DNA of 64,000 nt, from positions 186,001-250,000 of the forward strand of contig DATNPX010000020.1 in assembly GCA_036702975.1 (NCBI GenBank), given 5' to 3'. Shown here piece by piece: positions 19,348 to 29,004 of the stretch (position 1 is its first letter; every line of letters begins with the position of its first letter). This DNA is from DATNPX01 sp036702975. Its GTDB lineage: Bacteria > Cyanobacteriota > Vampirovibrionia > Obscuribacterales > Obscuribacteraceae. A program made the translations under genes and the position numbers. Below the pieces are notes generated by a model, which was not told the DNA's origin, ran no database searches, and saw nothing but the letters and a program-made list of their open reading frames with translations.

Positions 19348-22200
19348 GTGGATCGGCTTGGTCGGGAGTATTCTAGCTACAGTCGTAGCCCAGACAGAGG
19401 CATCATATACGGTGTTTGCTGGTTGATGGGCGCATGGGATATGAAATGGATATGCGAGGGCTTCGTGTCGGTCAATGCTGATACTGTAGGTGGTGTTTCT
19501 GGTGCCGGTGTAAGCGGCGCCAGCAGGCAAGCCGGCGCCCTCAAGCAGACGACGCGACTCTCAGCGCTCGGTAAGGTCTGGCGTGAGCCGGCAGATGAAG
19601 CTTCTTACGAACACCTCTTGCCTCTGGTCGAGGATTCACATGTGATTGCCCGACTTCTGCAAAGGCGCGGTTTTAACTCTGTTGATGCGGCACGGGCATT
19701 TCTTTCGCCGGATAGCTATACACCCACGAGCCCTATGGAGCTTCCCGATGTAGATAAAGCTATCGTTCGCATCGTGCAGGCGATAATCGAAAAACAGCAT
19801 ATAACCGTATATGGTGATTACGACGTTGACGGTGTCACAGGCACTTCGGTCTTGTTCAGTGTTTTGAAGAAACTTGGCGCTTCTGTCGATTTCTATATTC
19901 CTAATCGGGCAACGGAAGGCTATGGGCTCAACCTCAAAGCAGTGAGCGTTCTGACCAGTAAGCACCGGACCAAGCTGCTCATAACGTGCGATTGTGGTGT
20001 TTCGAATTTCGCTGAAGTCAACTTCGCAAAGTCACTCGGCGTCGATACTCTTATCCTCGATCATCACTCGATGCCTGAGTTGCTACCACCGGCTGTCGGC
20101 ATCGTCCACCCGAAGCGGCTGCCCAGCGACCACCCGCTTTTCGATCTGCCTGGCGTTGGAGTCGCTTACAAAGTTTGCGAGGCATTGTTGCTGGACCAAA
20201 ATCGTCCGGAAGAGATTGAGCCTTTGCTCGATTTTGTGACGCTCGGCATGATCGCCGATCTGGTTCCTCTGGTGAGAGAAAATAGATATCTTGTGCAGAT
20301 CGGATTGCCGAAGTTGATAAACACTCCACGAGCCGGCTTGCAAGCACTGTTGAAACAAGTGCGAAAGTCTGAAGATACCGATATTGTCGGATTTGGCCTG
20401 GCTCCGCGCATTAACGCAGTTGGCCGCCTTTCTGAAGCGAAGGCTGCCGTTGAACTGATGACCACAGACGATCAATCAGTGGCCGATTCACTGGCGCGGC
20501 AGTTGCAACTTGAGAATGAGAAGCGCCAGGAACTTTGCGAGAAGATTTTTAGAGAAGCTGACGCAATGGTGCAATCGAGAGTCAATCTAGAATCAGACCG
20601 TGCGATTGCTGTGTGGGCTGAAGGTTGGCATCACGGGGTTGTTGGAATCGTTGCTTCCCGGCTCGTCGACAAATATCATCGACCTGTCTTCATCGGTGAG
20701 CTTGAAACACACGAAGGTGTGATTCGCGGCTCTGCTCGCGGCGTTGATGCGATGGATCTTTACCAGGCGCTCAAATTGAACGAATCCCTTCTCACCCGAT
20801 GGGGTGGGCACAAGATGGCCGCCGGATTCTCTCTGGAATCTTCCAAAGGCGATTCTTTCCGCCATGCAATTGTGAGCACGTGCAACAAGCTGCTCGCAAA
20901 TTCCGCACCAAATCCGGTGCTTAACATAGATCTCTCTATTTCAGCCGAAGATGTTACTCAAGGCCTGGCTCGTCATCTCACTAAGCTGGCTCCGTTCGGC
21001 ATGGGAAATAAAAAGCCTCTGTTGCAAACGAAGGAACTACGCTGCATCGAGACTCGCGAGCTGGGCAAGGAAGGAAAGCATCACCGCATCACCCTGCAAT
21101 CACTGACCTCAGAAGCGACTTTCGAATCTGTTTTTTGGAACAGCCGTAATCAAATACCGGCGATCGACGAAATCGTCCATATCGCATTCACGCCCGAGAT
21201 CAATTCGTTCAACGGGCGGGAACGTCTGCAACTGGTGCTCTCTGATTGGAGAAGTGGAGGACCAGGAGCCGAACCGAGCAGCTTGGTCGATTTTGCCGAA
21301 GTGCAATCTGCCGTCAACGAAACCGCGGCGTCTTTCGCGCCGGCGGCACCGCCTGTCGAGACGCAAGCGGTGAATTCACAAAGTGCAAGCGGCCTTACCT
21401 TTGCTACAAGACCGCTGCCCAGTGCGCCGAACGGCGAGCCGAGAAGAATGGACGCGACCGCAAAGTCGCTGGAGCCGAGTCGCGATGGGGTCATCGATTG
21501 CAATCCTGAATCGCTAGACGACTATGAGGCCCGTGAGCTGATAGCTCTGGAGAGCCAATCCGCGCAAAGGCTGCGAGATGGTGCTGTCGCCAAGTTCGTA
21601 GTGAAAGACTTGCGTCACTACAGCGATCCACATGAAGCCTTGCAGCGTGCTGCGAGCAAGCTGGGACAAAAGGTTCAGATCTTCTCAGAGGCTAAAATCG
21701 ACCTGCATGGAGTGGAGTTTCGCGATCGTACTGCTATCAGTCCAGTCGAACATCTGATTTTCGCTCAGTATCCACCTTCTGAAAAGGTGATGCAGTCTAT
21801 CATCGCGCAGGCTAATCCTTCCTTCGTTTATCTGGTCGGTCGTGCCGATGGAAGACAAGATGAACCTGCCGGTTTCCTGCGCCGGCTCATTGGTCTTGTG
21901 AAGTATGCGGTCAATCAAAAAGAAGGCCAGGTCGAAGGCGAGAAGTTGGCTGCTCTTATGAGTGCGACAAAGATGTCTTTGGCTCTGGGTCTGACGGTGT
22001 TGCGCAAGGTCAATCTGGTCGATTGGTTTGTTGAAGAGGGCATGTTAAACCTCGATCTTGGCGAACCTGAGGGCAATCCTGAGGAACAACCGGAGTACAA
22101 ACAATTGGCTGCATCTCTGGAACAGGCGGCCGAATACAGGCAGTGGTGTGAACAGGCTGACCTGACCGCGCTTCAAGAGAGTTTCCGCGCCCTTGTTTAG
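19348..22200 (+). CDS. recJ: Single-stranded-DNA-specific exonuclease RecJ
   Basis: Up to 950 residues from a GTG at 19348; later ATGs at 19426 and 19441 are possible because the conserved part starts only near residue 75. The DHH phosphoesterase motifs are intact: GDYDVDG at about 156-162, TCDCGVSN, LDHH at 237-240, and the DHHA1 signature GGHKMAAGFS. An OB-fold region follows, then a C-terminal extension of about 300 residues beyond the E. coli-size core, comparable to long RecJ forms of Firmicutes and Cyanobacteria. It degrades ssDNA 5' to 3' in RecF-type recombination and mismatch/base repair. Followed by apt and birA on the same strand. Confidence 0.95.
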   Translation: MDRLGREYSSYSRSPDRGIIYGVCWLMGAWDMKWICEGFVSVNADTVGGVSGAGVSGASRQAGALKQTTRLSALGKVWREPADEASYEHLLPLVEDSHVIARLLQRRGFNSVDAARAFLSPDSYTPTSPMELPDVDKAIVRIVQAIIEKQHITVYGDYDVDGVTGTSVLFSVLKKLGASVDFYIPNRATEGYGLNLKAVSVLTSKHRTKLLITCDCGVSNFAEVNFAKSLGVDTLILDHHSMPELLPPAVGIVHPKRLPSDHPLFDLPGVGVAYKVCEALLLDQNRPEEIEPLLDFVTLGMIADLVPLVRENRYLVQIGLPKLINTPRAGLQALLKQVRKSEDTDIVGFGLAPRINAVGRLSEAKAAVELMTTDDQSVADSLARQLQLENEKRQELCEKIFREADAMVQSRVNLESDRAIAVWAEGWHHGVVGIVASRLVDKYHRPVFIGELETHEGVIRGSARGVDAMDLYQALKLNESLLTRWGGHKMAAGFSLESSKGDSFRHAIVSTCNKLLANSAPNPVLNIDLSISAEDVTQGLARHLTKLAPFGMGNKKPLLQTKELRCIETRELGKEGKHHRITLQSLTSEATFESVFWNSRNQIPAIDEIVHIAFTPEINSFNGRERLQLVLSDWRSGGPGAEPSSLVDFAEVQSAVNETAASFAPAAPPVETQAVNSQSASGLTFATRPLPSAPNGEPRRMDATAKSLEPSRDGVIDCNPESLDDYEARELIALESQSAQRLRDGAVAKFVVKDLRHYSDPHEALQRAASKLGQKVQIFSEAKIDLHGVEFRDRTAISPVEHLIFAQYPPSEKVMQSIIAQANPSFVYLVGRADGRQDEPAGFLRRLIGLVKYAVNQKEGQVEGEKLAALMSATKMSLALGLTVLRKVNLVDWFVEEGMLNLDLGEPEGNPEEQPEYKQLAASLEQAAEYRQWCEQADLTALQESFRALV

Positions 22201-22347
22201 CCAAGACTCCTTGGGCAAAAGAAGTCTTTCGTAAACTGCATCCCACTGGCTTGGGGCGCGGGTTTGCCTTTTTCTGAGCGAAACGCAATTTCCGGACCTG
22301 GCTTTTTCCCTATAATCTGTTTAGTTCCGTTTCAGGGAAGTAAGAAG

Positions 22348-22929
22348 ATGTCGTCCAAAACTGAAGATAAGAACCTCACCACGCTGACTCTGCCTCTAGC
22401 AGCTGAGAAGAAAGACTGGATCAAAGAAGCTATTCGTGACGTACCTGATTTTCCGAAGCCGGGGATCATTTTTAAAGATCTGACGCCGCTCCTGAAGGAC
22501 GTTCCGCGCTTCAAATTCGTCATTGAAGCTTTGACAGAGAAGTGTCGGCAGCTAAAGCCGGACTATATTGCTGGTATTGAAGCTCGCGGTTTCCTCTTGG
22601 GTCCGACGATAGCGTATGAGCTAGGCATCGGCTTTGTGCCTATCCGCAAGCCCGGCAAGTTGCCATACAAAGTCCAGAAGCTAGAGTACGCACTTGAATA
22701 TGGCACTGACTGCGTCGAAGTTCATGCTGACGCAGTTGAAGAGGGAAAACGTGTAGTTGTGATCGACGACCTTTTAGCGACCGGCGGTACAGCCGAGGCG
22801 GCGCGCAGGCTTATGGCAGCCGTTGGCGGCAAAGTTGTCGGAATCGGTTTCATTGTCGAACTGGAATTTTTATCCGGACGAAAGAAATTGGGTGATGATG
22901 CCGACATCTTCTCCCTAATCAGCTACTGA
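22348..22929 (+). CDS. apt: Adenine phosphoribosyltransferase
   Basis: 193 residues from ATG 22348, preceded by a purine-rich GGGAAGTAAGAAG; the frame is open further upstream but that part has no family similarity. Family marks: the N-terminal DVPDFPKPGIIFKDLTPLL, the substrate loop IEARGFLLGP, and the PRPP site VVVIDDLLATGGT. It converts adenine plus PRPP to AMP in purine salvage, in the cytoplasm. Lies between recJ and birA, all on the + strand. Confidence 0.95.
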   Translation: MSSKTEDKNLTTLTLPLAAEKKDWIKEAIRDVPDFPKPGIIFKDLTPLLKDVPRFKFVIEALTEKCRQLKPDYIAGIEARGFLLGPTIAYELGIGFVPIRKPGKLPYKVQKLEYALEYGTDCVEVHADAVEEGKRVVVIDDLLATGGTAEAARRLMAAVGGKVVGIGFIVELEFLSGRKKLGDDADIFSLISY

Positions 22930-22945
22930 GCGGACTGCATCAAAT

Positions 22946-23764
22946 TTGGCACCATTGTCGCTTTCAGCTGTAGAAAGTTCACTGCAAACGACCTGGATCG
23001 GCCGTGCGCCTCTTGGTGCCAATGAACTCTGGGATAGTATCGATTCCACCAACACCCGTGCTAAGGAGTTGGCTGCTCAGGGCGCGCCAAATGGCACCCT
23101 GATTCTTGCCCGCAGGCAAACGGCAGGGCGCGGGCGACTCGGGCGTATCTGGGAATCGCCACTTGATGCCGGAGTTTACATGACCGTTTTGCTGCGTCCA
23201 GGAGAAAAGTCGATTTATGAGATGCCTTTGCTTACGATCGCGGCCGGTGTTGCTGCCGCTAGAGCGATCGAACAAGTTGCCAGCGTGCGAATAGGACTGA
23301 AATGGGTTAACGACCTGGTTCTGGATGGTCGCAAGCTCGGCGGAATTCTCGCTGAATCATCAGGAACTCTGGCGCCATATGTGGTGCTAGGAATGGGCAT
23401 CAACCTGAAGCTCGAAACCGCAGATTTGCCTGACGAATTGAGGTTGAAAGTCGCTTCACTGCACGAGTTTGCGAAAGACGAAATCGATCCGAGTCGTCTC
23501 GCCGCAGCCATCTGGTCGCAGTTCGAGCAACTTTGGCAACCACTTCAGTCGGGTCAATGCCAGCAGATACTTGGCGAATGGCGTGACTATTCAGTGACAA
23601 TCGGTCAAAAAATCAAAGCTACTATTGGCGAAAAAACGTTGGAAGGACTTGCCGTTGATGTTACTGATTCCGGCGCGCTCAAGTTAATTCAAGACGATGG
23701 GGCGCTCATAGAACTAACCGCCGGCGAGATTCAAATTAGAACCGCCGGCGGTGCATATTGCTAG
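22946..23764 (+). CDS. birA: Biotin--[acetyl-CoA-carboxylase] ligase, monofunctional
   Basis: 272 residues from a TTG at 22946, 16 bases after apt. The biotin-binding loop GRGRLGR within RRQTAGRGRLGRIW, LKWVNDLVLDGRKLGGIL, and the small C-terminal domain are typical of BirA. There is no N-terminal winged helix, so it should biotinylate the BCCP subunit of acetyl-CoA carboxylase without acting as a repressor. The start is the first plausible one after apt; no ATG precedes the conserved region. Confidence 0.93.
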   Translation: MAPLSLSAVESSLQTTWIGRAPLGANELWDSIDSTNTRAKELAAQGAPNGTLILARRQTAGRGRLGRIWESPLDAGVYMTVLLRPGEKSIYEMPLLTIAAGVAAARAIEQVASVRIGLKWVNDLVLDGRKLGGILAESSGTLAPYVVLGMGINLKLETADLPDELRLKVASLHEFAKDEIDPSRLAAAIWSQFEQLWQPLQSGQCQQILGEWRDYSVTIGQKIKATIGEKTLEGLAVDVTDSGALKLIQDDGALIELTAGEIQIRTAGGAYC

Positions 23765-23916
23765 TTGCTTACAGTAAGTATTCGGCCAACCATGCCTAAT
23801 CCGCGGCCCTATAGGTAATAGGGAGGGGGGGGCGCATGTTCCTGACTTCTTTTGGGCTGCTGAAGTCGGAAACATGTTCTCCTTCCCGACCGGCTAGATT
23901 ATCCGCCGGATAGCAA

Positions 23917-24327
23917 CTAAGATTTTTTGATATTAGTAGCTATCAGCTTCGGACCGGATAACAACTTGTGAATTGGGCACTTATCGGCAATGCCTTTGAG
24001 CGTTTCTACTTGCTCTGGGGTGAGGTTGCCTTCTACTTGAATGTCTCGCGTGATCTTAGTCATCTTGCCGCCGCCGTTTTCGCCCTCAGTCTCTTCGTCG
24101 ACGAGATTGACAGACACATTCGTCAGCTCCCAGCCTTTCTTCTTTGCGTACATTTGCAAGGTGATTGCGGTGCAGGCACCCAATGAGCTCAGCAACAGTT
24201 CGTGTGGATCCGGTCCGGTCTCTTCTCCGCCCTTGTCTTTAGGAATGTCTACCACCCAGCTGTGTTCGCCGGCTTTTACAGCTTGCTTGTAGCCGTCTTG
24301 CTTCGTTTTTACCAACACTTGCGACAT
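23917..24327 (-). CDS. OsmC-family peroxide/organic hydroperoxide-type protein
   Basis: 136 residues from ATG 24327, with GGAG eight bases upstream; an upstream in-frame extension to 24381 lacks support. The fold marks are GPDPHELLLSSLGACTAI and the second Cys in DKCPIHKLL, giving the two reactive cysteines of OsmC/Ohr. It is of the YhfA/OsmC-like subgroup. The family reduces hydroperoxides with thiol or lipoyl donors; the precise substrate cannot be told. It faces birA, with a 150-base gap that contains a G8 run near 23826. Confidence 0.85.
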   Translation of the reverse strand: MSQVLVKTKQDGYKQAVKAGEHSWVVDIPKDKGGEETGPDPHELLLSSLGACTAITLQMYAKKKGWELTNVSVNLVDEETEGENGGGKMTKITRDIQVEGNLTPEQVETLKGIADKCPIHKLLSGPKLIATNIKKS

Positions 24328-24576
24328 CGAGAATTCTCCAAATTTGGACACATGTAATTGAATAAATGCCCCAGCGGGCATTATTCCATATGCAGATTTT
24401 TAGTGTAGCAAGTACCAGGTGTTCAGAAGAAGTCAATAACCCTATCTTCAGCATTTTTGGTAACCCGGAACTGTTGCCGCATTTGGCTTACCGACTTGCT
24501 CACAAAATCTACACGACTTGCACGTAGCATGCTGGCGGAGCTTACGCTTCGTGGCGTTTTTACAGGGAGAAGCACT

Positions 24577-24912
24577 TTGAGACATTTAAAATTAGTGGTT
24601 GTAGGGGCACTTTTGTTCTTTGGGAACTTAGCTGTTCCCGCTTTAGCCGACCAGTTCAAGATGCCTGAGGAGCTCGGTCGGGTCGAGGGGAATCGCGACC
24701 TGAACTTGATTCAGGTGGAGCCGACGGTTATACACGAGCGGTATTACACGACTGGTCAGTGCGAACGGCACCAATATGTTGGTAACACTTTGGCGGCGGG
24801 TGCCGAGATTCCAGACAGCGATCCTGCTCCGGTTAAAGCCACCGTTAGACCCGTTGCTGGTCAAAGCCCAACTCAAACCGTGGCACCGCGTGCAGTGCCA
24901 AAGTCACCCTAA
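24577..24912 (+). CDS. Small exported protein, unknown function
   Basis: 111 residues from TTG 24577, which has GGGAG seven bases upstream and starts exactly at a signal peptide (LRHLKLVVVGALLFFGN, cleavage after PALA). The mature part is short, with a segment around VIHERYYTTGQCERHQYVG and a Pro-rich tail. An open frame extends back to 24457 but would place the signal peptide internally. Family unknown. A strong terminator follows at 24961. Confidence 0.6.
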   Translation: MRHLKLVVVGALLFFGNLAVPALADQFKMPEELGRVEGNRDLNLIQVEPTVIHERYYTTGQCERHQYVGNTLAAGAEIPDSDPAPVKATVRPVAGQSPTQTVAPRAVPKSP

Positions 24913-24960
24913 GCAAAACTAGAGCCTCCCCGGCGAGAGTTTTTGTAATAAAGACACGGA

Positions 24961-24990
24961 AACCACCCTTTCACTGATTGGGTGGTTTTT
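24961..24990 (+). terminator. Rho-independent terminator
   Basis: Stem AACCACCC / GGGTGGTT (24961-24968 with 24980-24987), loop of 11 bases, followed by a T-run. It lies 50 bases after the small exported protein gene and should end its transcript. Confidence 0.85.
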
Positions 24991-25093
24991 GTTTCCTTAC
25001 TACTGGCAGCATTACTGGCAGTAATTTATATGCGTTTGATATTGCCCGGTCGTTTAGGGTATATATAAAATTGGTCTTTTAGCAGGGGTACGT

Positions 25094-25444
25094 ATGAAAC
25101 GCCCTGATCCTTTCGACATTCACAGTTTGATTCCGGTCACGGCACCTAATCCATCTCACCTGATTGACGCCGTTAGAACCTCCTTTCGTGAGACGTTGCA
25201 GCGGGTGGGTACTCCGCTCAGCGAAGAAGAGGAAGCGCTGCTGCATGGTCTGGTGCATGTCGTATATGCACAATGCACTATGGCAAATGTAAAACCGCGG
25301 TTTAACCGATTGCTTGCCGTGTGTGCTCAGGCTGCCTGGGATGAAGTCGATCACCTAAAGCGTGGGCGTCTACTGCACCTGGGGGCGCGCTTGCAGCGAG
25401 TATATAGCTGCCCGATATCGGTTAACGAATTGCCTGTGAAATAG
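25094..25444 (+). CDS. Hypothetical protein
   Basis: 116 residues from ATG 25094 with AGGGG about ten bases upstream. No signal peptide or membrane helix. It is predicted largely helical, with a segment LSEEEEALLHGLVHVVYAQ and several His/Cys residues. No family recognised. It sits alone between the terminator at 24961 and the nrdAB leader. Confidence 0.5.
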   Translation: MKRPDPFDIHSLIPVTAPNPSHLIDAVRTSFRETLQRVGTPLSEEEEALLHGLVHVVYAQCTMANVKPRFNRLLAVCAQAAWDEVDHLKRGRLLHLGARLQRVYSCPISVNELPVK

Positions 25445-25779
25445 CGCCATAGAGACTTTGTCGTCTGCCCTATATGGCAGATATATGCAAGCGCATGTGT
25501 GTAATCGGTGATGTATGGTTGTATATATGGTGTCATGTTGTATAGCGAAAATGTGGCTTTTCTGTATCGCCTAATTTAGTGGCTGTGTGCTCTTTCGGGA
25601 TTTAAGGAACCGGAAAACATCACCGCACCATAATTTCTCGTTTGATAAGTTTTTTGATCGCGAAAATTGTCTTGTTATGTGACGAATCTGGTGTTAACCT
25701 CTTCGCATTGTTAGACCTGCGTCTCGAAGGAGTAAGCTTCCGAAAATTGCTAAGCATTTAGCAAACGGGGCTGTCGCAA
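25445..25779. other. Intergenic region upstream of the cobalamin riboswitch
   Basis: Holds the nrdAB promoter by position. It is AT-rich around 25500-25700 and no gene is seen. I could not assign -35/-10 elements with confidence. Confidence 0.35.
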
Positions 25780-25910
25780 TTTCAGACCAAATCAGATTGG
25801 TGTGCGATCGGCCTGGTGGGGAAAGTGTGGTGAAAATCCACCGCTGTCCCGCAACTGTAATCGAATCAAATCATCGATTTGAATTGAGAGTCAGACTGCC
25901 CACCTAGATG
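25780..25910 (+). ncRNA. Cobalamin (adenosylcobalamin) riboswitch
   Basis: The conserved core is present in order: GGGGAAAGTGTGGTGAAAAT region at about 25818-25838, CCACCGCTGTCCCGCAACTG at 25839-25858 followed by TAA, a variable hairpin, and a B12-box-like GAGTCAGACTGCCCACC at 25888-25904. These match the class I cobalamin aptamer layout. It lies in the 5' leader of nrdA, followed by an intrinsic terminator at 25986. Expected action: with cobalamin bound, the terminator forms and nrdAB expression drops. Exact ends are approximate. Confidence 0.9.
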
Positions 25911-25985
25911 CTTGACACTACCTCTTCGCGGTAAAGGAGGAGTCGTCTGGTGAGCAAGGCTTCCTCGCCTCGCAGGCTCGACCCG

Positions 25986-26016
25986 TCCTCTTGGTCCGCT
26001 AACCAAGAGGATTTTT
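25986..26016 (+). terminator. Regulatory intrinsic terminator between riboswitch and nrdA
   Basis: Ten-pair stem TCCTCTTGGT / ACCAAGAGGA (25986-25995 with 26002-26011), six-base loop and five T. It lies 30 bases before the nrdA start, so it must be conditional. An upstream GGAGGAG run near 25936-25942 is complementary to its TCCTC arm and could form the antiterminator, giving on/off control by the cobalamin riboswitch. Confidence 0.85.
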
Positions 26017-26046
26017 CGTCCCACATTTGAACCCCGGAGCACCAAA

Positions 26047-28941
26047 ATGAGCCAAGCCATTGCTGCGAAAGTAATCGATGCACCATCGAAGACAGAGTCT
26101 ACTTGCCCCCACAAAGTGTTGAGGCGGGACGGTAGTGTTGTCGACTTTGAGCCAACAAAAATATCCGTAGCAATCTCTAAGGCATTCATTGCAGTTGAGG
26201 GTGAAACCGGCACTTCGAGCTCCAAAGTTCGCGACCTCGTACACAAACTGACCGAGCAAGTCATTGAAATCCTTCATCGCCGCCTGCCTGATGGTGGCAT
26301 CCTCCACATCGAGCACATTCAAGACCAGGTTGAAATTGCTTTGATGCGTGCTGGCGAATACGAAGTTGCTCGTACGTTCGTTCTTTATCGCGAAGCTCGT
26401 GCTAAAGAGCGTTCCGCTGCCCATCCTGAGCAACCCGCTTTGCCTCAGCTCAATGTCACCAAACCTGATGGCACGACAGAGCCGTTAGACCTGAATCGCC
26501 TCCGCTTTGTCATTGAAGAAGCCTCCGCTGGTCTCGGTAGCGCAGTATCCGTTCAGACTATTTTCGACGGCACTGTCGCTAACTTGTACGAAGGCGTGGC
26601 TCAAGCAGAAGTTGCTAAATCAGCGATTTTCAGCTCGAGAGCGATGATCGAACATGACCCTGCCTATGCTTTTGTGACGGCTCGTTTGCTTCTCGATCAG
26701 ATTCGATTAGAAGTAATCGGCAAGCCAACAACCCATGCTGAAATGAAGTCACTCTATAAAGAGTACTTCCCTGAGTATCTGGCCAAAGGCGCAGCTGCTG
26801 GTCTCATCGATCCTCGCTTGCAGCAATTCGACCTCGAGAAGATTGGAAATGCAATTGATGCCGACCGTGACCTCAAATTCCAATATCTTGGATTGCAGAC
26901 ACTCTTTGACCGCTATTTGTTGCATGTGAGCGGCGTGAGAATTGAATTGCCACAGGCTTTCTGGATGCGCGTAGCTATGGGTCTGGCGATCAATGAAGTC
27001 GACCGAGAAGACCGTGCCATTCAGTTCTATGAACTGCTCTCAAACTTTGATTTCGTCTCGTCAACACCAACACTGTTCAACTCCGGTACAAACAGACCTC
27101 AGCTCTCTTCGTGCTTCCTGACCACTGTCGGCGACGATCTCAACGGCATCTATGATGCAATTAAGGAGAACGCACTGCTTTCAAAATACAGCGGCGGATT
27201 GGGCAACGATTGGACTCCGGTGCGTGGTCTTGGCGCACACATTAAGGGCACCAATGGTAAGAGCCAGGGTGTTGTACCCTTCTTGAAGGTGGTCAACGAC
27301 ACGGCTGTCGCAGTTAATCAAGGTGGCAAGCGTCAAGGCGCTGTTTGCAGCTACCTCGAAACTTGGCACCTCGACATCGAAGAATTCCTCGAGTTGCGCA
27401 AGAATACGGGTGACGACCGCCGTCGTTGCCACGACATGAACACTGCTAACTGGATTCCCGACCTGTTCATGGAAAGAGTGTTGAACAATGGCGAATGGAC
27501 GTTGTTTAGCCCTGACGAAACACCTGATCTTCACGATCTCTTTGGTCAAAAATTCAAAGCGGCATACGAAACTTATGAAGCCAAAGCCAAGAGCGGACAG
27601 TTGAAGCAATACAAGACAGTCTCTGCACTGACCTTGTGGCGCAAGATGCTCTCGATGTTGTTTGAGACAGGTCATCCATGGATTACTTTCAAAGATCCTT
27701 GCAATCTGCGCAGCCCACAACAGCACGTTGGCATCGTCCACAGTTCCAACCTTTGCACTGAGATCACTCTCAATACCTCAGACAAAGAGACTGCTGTTTG
27801 CAATCTCGGGTCTATCAACCTCGTCGCTCACCTTAAAGACGGTGGCATCGACCTCGAGAAGTTGGCTAAGACCTGCCGTACTGCAATGCGCATGTTGGAC
27901 AACGTCATCGATATTAACTATTACAGCGTGAACAAGGCTCGCCACTCCAACCTTCAGCATCGCCCGGTCGGACTAGGTGTTATGGGCTTCCAAGATGCGT
28001 TGCTTTCGCTCAAGATTCCGTATGCATCTGATGCCGCCGTTGACTTCGCTGACTACAGCCAGGAAGCGATCAGCTACTTCGCAATCCTCGCTAGCTCTCA
28101 ACTCGCTCAAGAACGTGGCGCCTACAAGACATACAAAGGCTCTCTGTGGGATAAGGGCATCCTTCCGCAAGACAGTCTCGAACTGCTCGTTAGCGAGCGT
28201 GGTCGTGCTATTGATGTGGAAAGAAGCGGCAAATTGGATTGGTCAGTAGTAAGAGAGAACATCAAAAAATACGGCATGCGCAACAGCAACTGCTTGGCGA
28301 TCGCTCCTACTGCCACCATATCTAATATCGTTGGCGTCAGCCAGTCCATCGAACCGACTTTCCAGAACCTCTTTGTCAAGTCGAATCTCTCCGGTGATTT
28401 TACTGTGTTGAACGAGTACCTGGTTGAAGACTTGAAGGCTCGCGGACTATGGGATGAAGTCATGGTTCATGACTTGAAATACTTCGAAGGATCCGTGATT
28501 CCGATCGAACGTATTCCTGCCGACATGAAAGAGCTCTACGCAACAGCCTTTGAAGTGGAGCCACGTTGGTTGATCGAAGCTGCTTCTCGCCGCCAAAAAT
28601 GGATCGACCAAGCACAAAGCTTGAATCTTTATATGTCTGAACCAAGCGGCAAGAAATTGGACGATATGTACAAACTAGCTTGGCTGAAAGGCTTGAAGAC
28701 AACCTATTATCTCCGCACCACAAGCGCGACTTCCGCTGAGAAGTCAACTACCCAAACCGGCGTACTCAATGCAGTATCCGGCAGCTATACCTCACAGAAA
28801 GGAAGTGTATCCGGCGTCGTAAGAACATCCGAATCAGCTCCGTCCGGTTCGATGTCCACATCAGCACCTTCGCAAACTCCACAGACCTTCTTGGCGAAAG
28901 CGTGCTCGATCACGGATCCCGACTGCGAAGCCTGCCAGTAG
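26047..28941 (+). CDS. nrdA: Class I ribonucleoside-diphosphate reductase, alpha (large) subunit
   Basis: 964 residues; reduces ribonucleotides to deoxyribonucleotides with the NrdB partner. Two consecutive ATP-cone domains are visible (about 24-115, VLRRDGSVVDFEPTKI; and about 137-225, VTKPDGTTEPLDLNRL). The catalytic barrel has Cys356 (SSCFLT) and Cys585 (AVCNLGS) as the redox pair, and Cys570 with Glu572 (NLCTEI) as the radical site. The C-terminal swinging-arm cysteines are C960 and C963 (CEAC), after a Ser/Thr-rich linker of about 60 residues. ATG 26047 has CCGGAG upstream. Controlled by the cobalamin riboswitch and terminator in its leader. Confidence 0.96.
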   Translation: MSQAIAAKVIDAPSKTESTCPHKVLRRDGSVVDFEPTKISVAISKAFIAVEGETGTSSSKVRDLVHKLTEQVIEILHRRLPDGGILHIEHIQDQVEIALMRAGEYEVARTFVLYREARAKERSAAHPEQPALPQLNVTKPDGTTEPLDLNRLRFVIEEASAGLGSAVSVQTIFDGTVANLYEGVAQAEVAKSAIFSSRAMIEHDPAYAFVTARLLLDQIRLEVIGKPTTHAEMKSLYKEYFPEYLAKGAAAGLIDPRLQQFDLEKIGNAIDADRDLKFQYLGLQTLFDRYLLHVSGVRIELPQAFWMRVAMGLAINEVDREDRAIQFYELLSNFDFVSSTPTLFNSGTNRPQLSSCFLTTVGDDLNGIYDAIKENALLSKYSGGLGNDWTPVRGLGAHIKGTNGKSQGVVPFLKVVNDTAVAVNQGGKRQGAVCSYLETWHLDIEEFLELRKNTGDDRRRCHDMNTANWIPDLFMERVLNNGEWTLFSPDETPDLHDLFGQKFKAAYETYEAKAKSGQLKQYKTVSALTLWRKMLSMLFETGHPWITFKDPCNLRSPQQHVGIVHSSNLCTEITLNTSDKETAVCNLGSINLVAHLKDGGIDLEKLAKTCRTAMRMLDNVIDINYYSVNKARHSNLQHRPVGLGVMGFQDALLSLKIPYASDAAVDFADYSQEAISYFAILASSQLAQERGAYKTYKGSLWDKGILPQDSLELLVSERGRAIDVERSGKLDWSVVRENIKKYGMRNSNCLAIAPTATISNIVGVSQSIEPTFQNLFVKSNLSGDFTVLNEYLVEDLKARGLWDEVMVHDLKYFEGSVIPIERIPADMKELYATAFEVEPRWLIEAASRRQKWIDQAQSLNLYMSEPSGKKLDDMYKLAWLKGLKTTYYLRTTSATSAEKSTTQTGVLNAVSGSYTSQKGSVSGVVRTSESAPSGSMSTSAPSQTPQTFLAKACSITDPDCEACQ

Positions 28942-29004
28942 TCGATCACCTCTGTTTACACAATCTCTATTACACAGTCTCTATTAGATTAGATTGGAGA
29001 ACCT

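Noticed and set aside
23826..23834. Run of eight G in the birA/OsmC gap as a phase-variation tract
   Set aside because: It lies between convergent genes and after their stops, so switching would not alter a reading frame.
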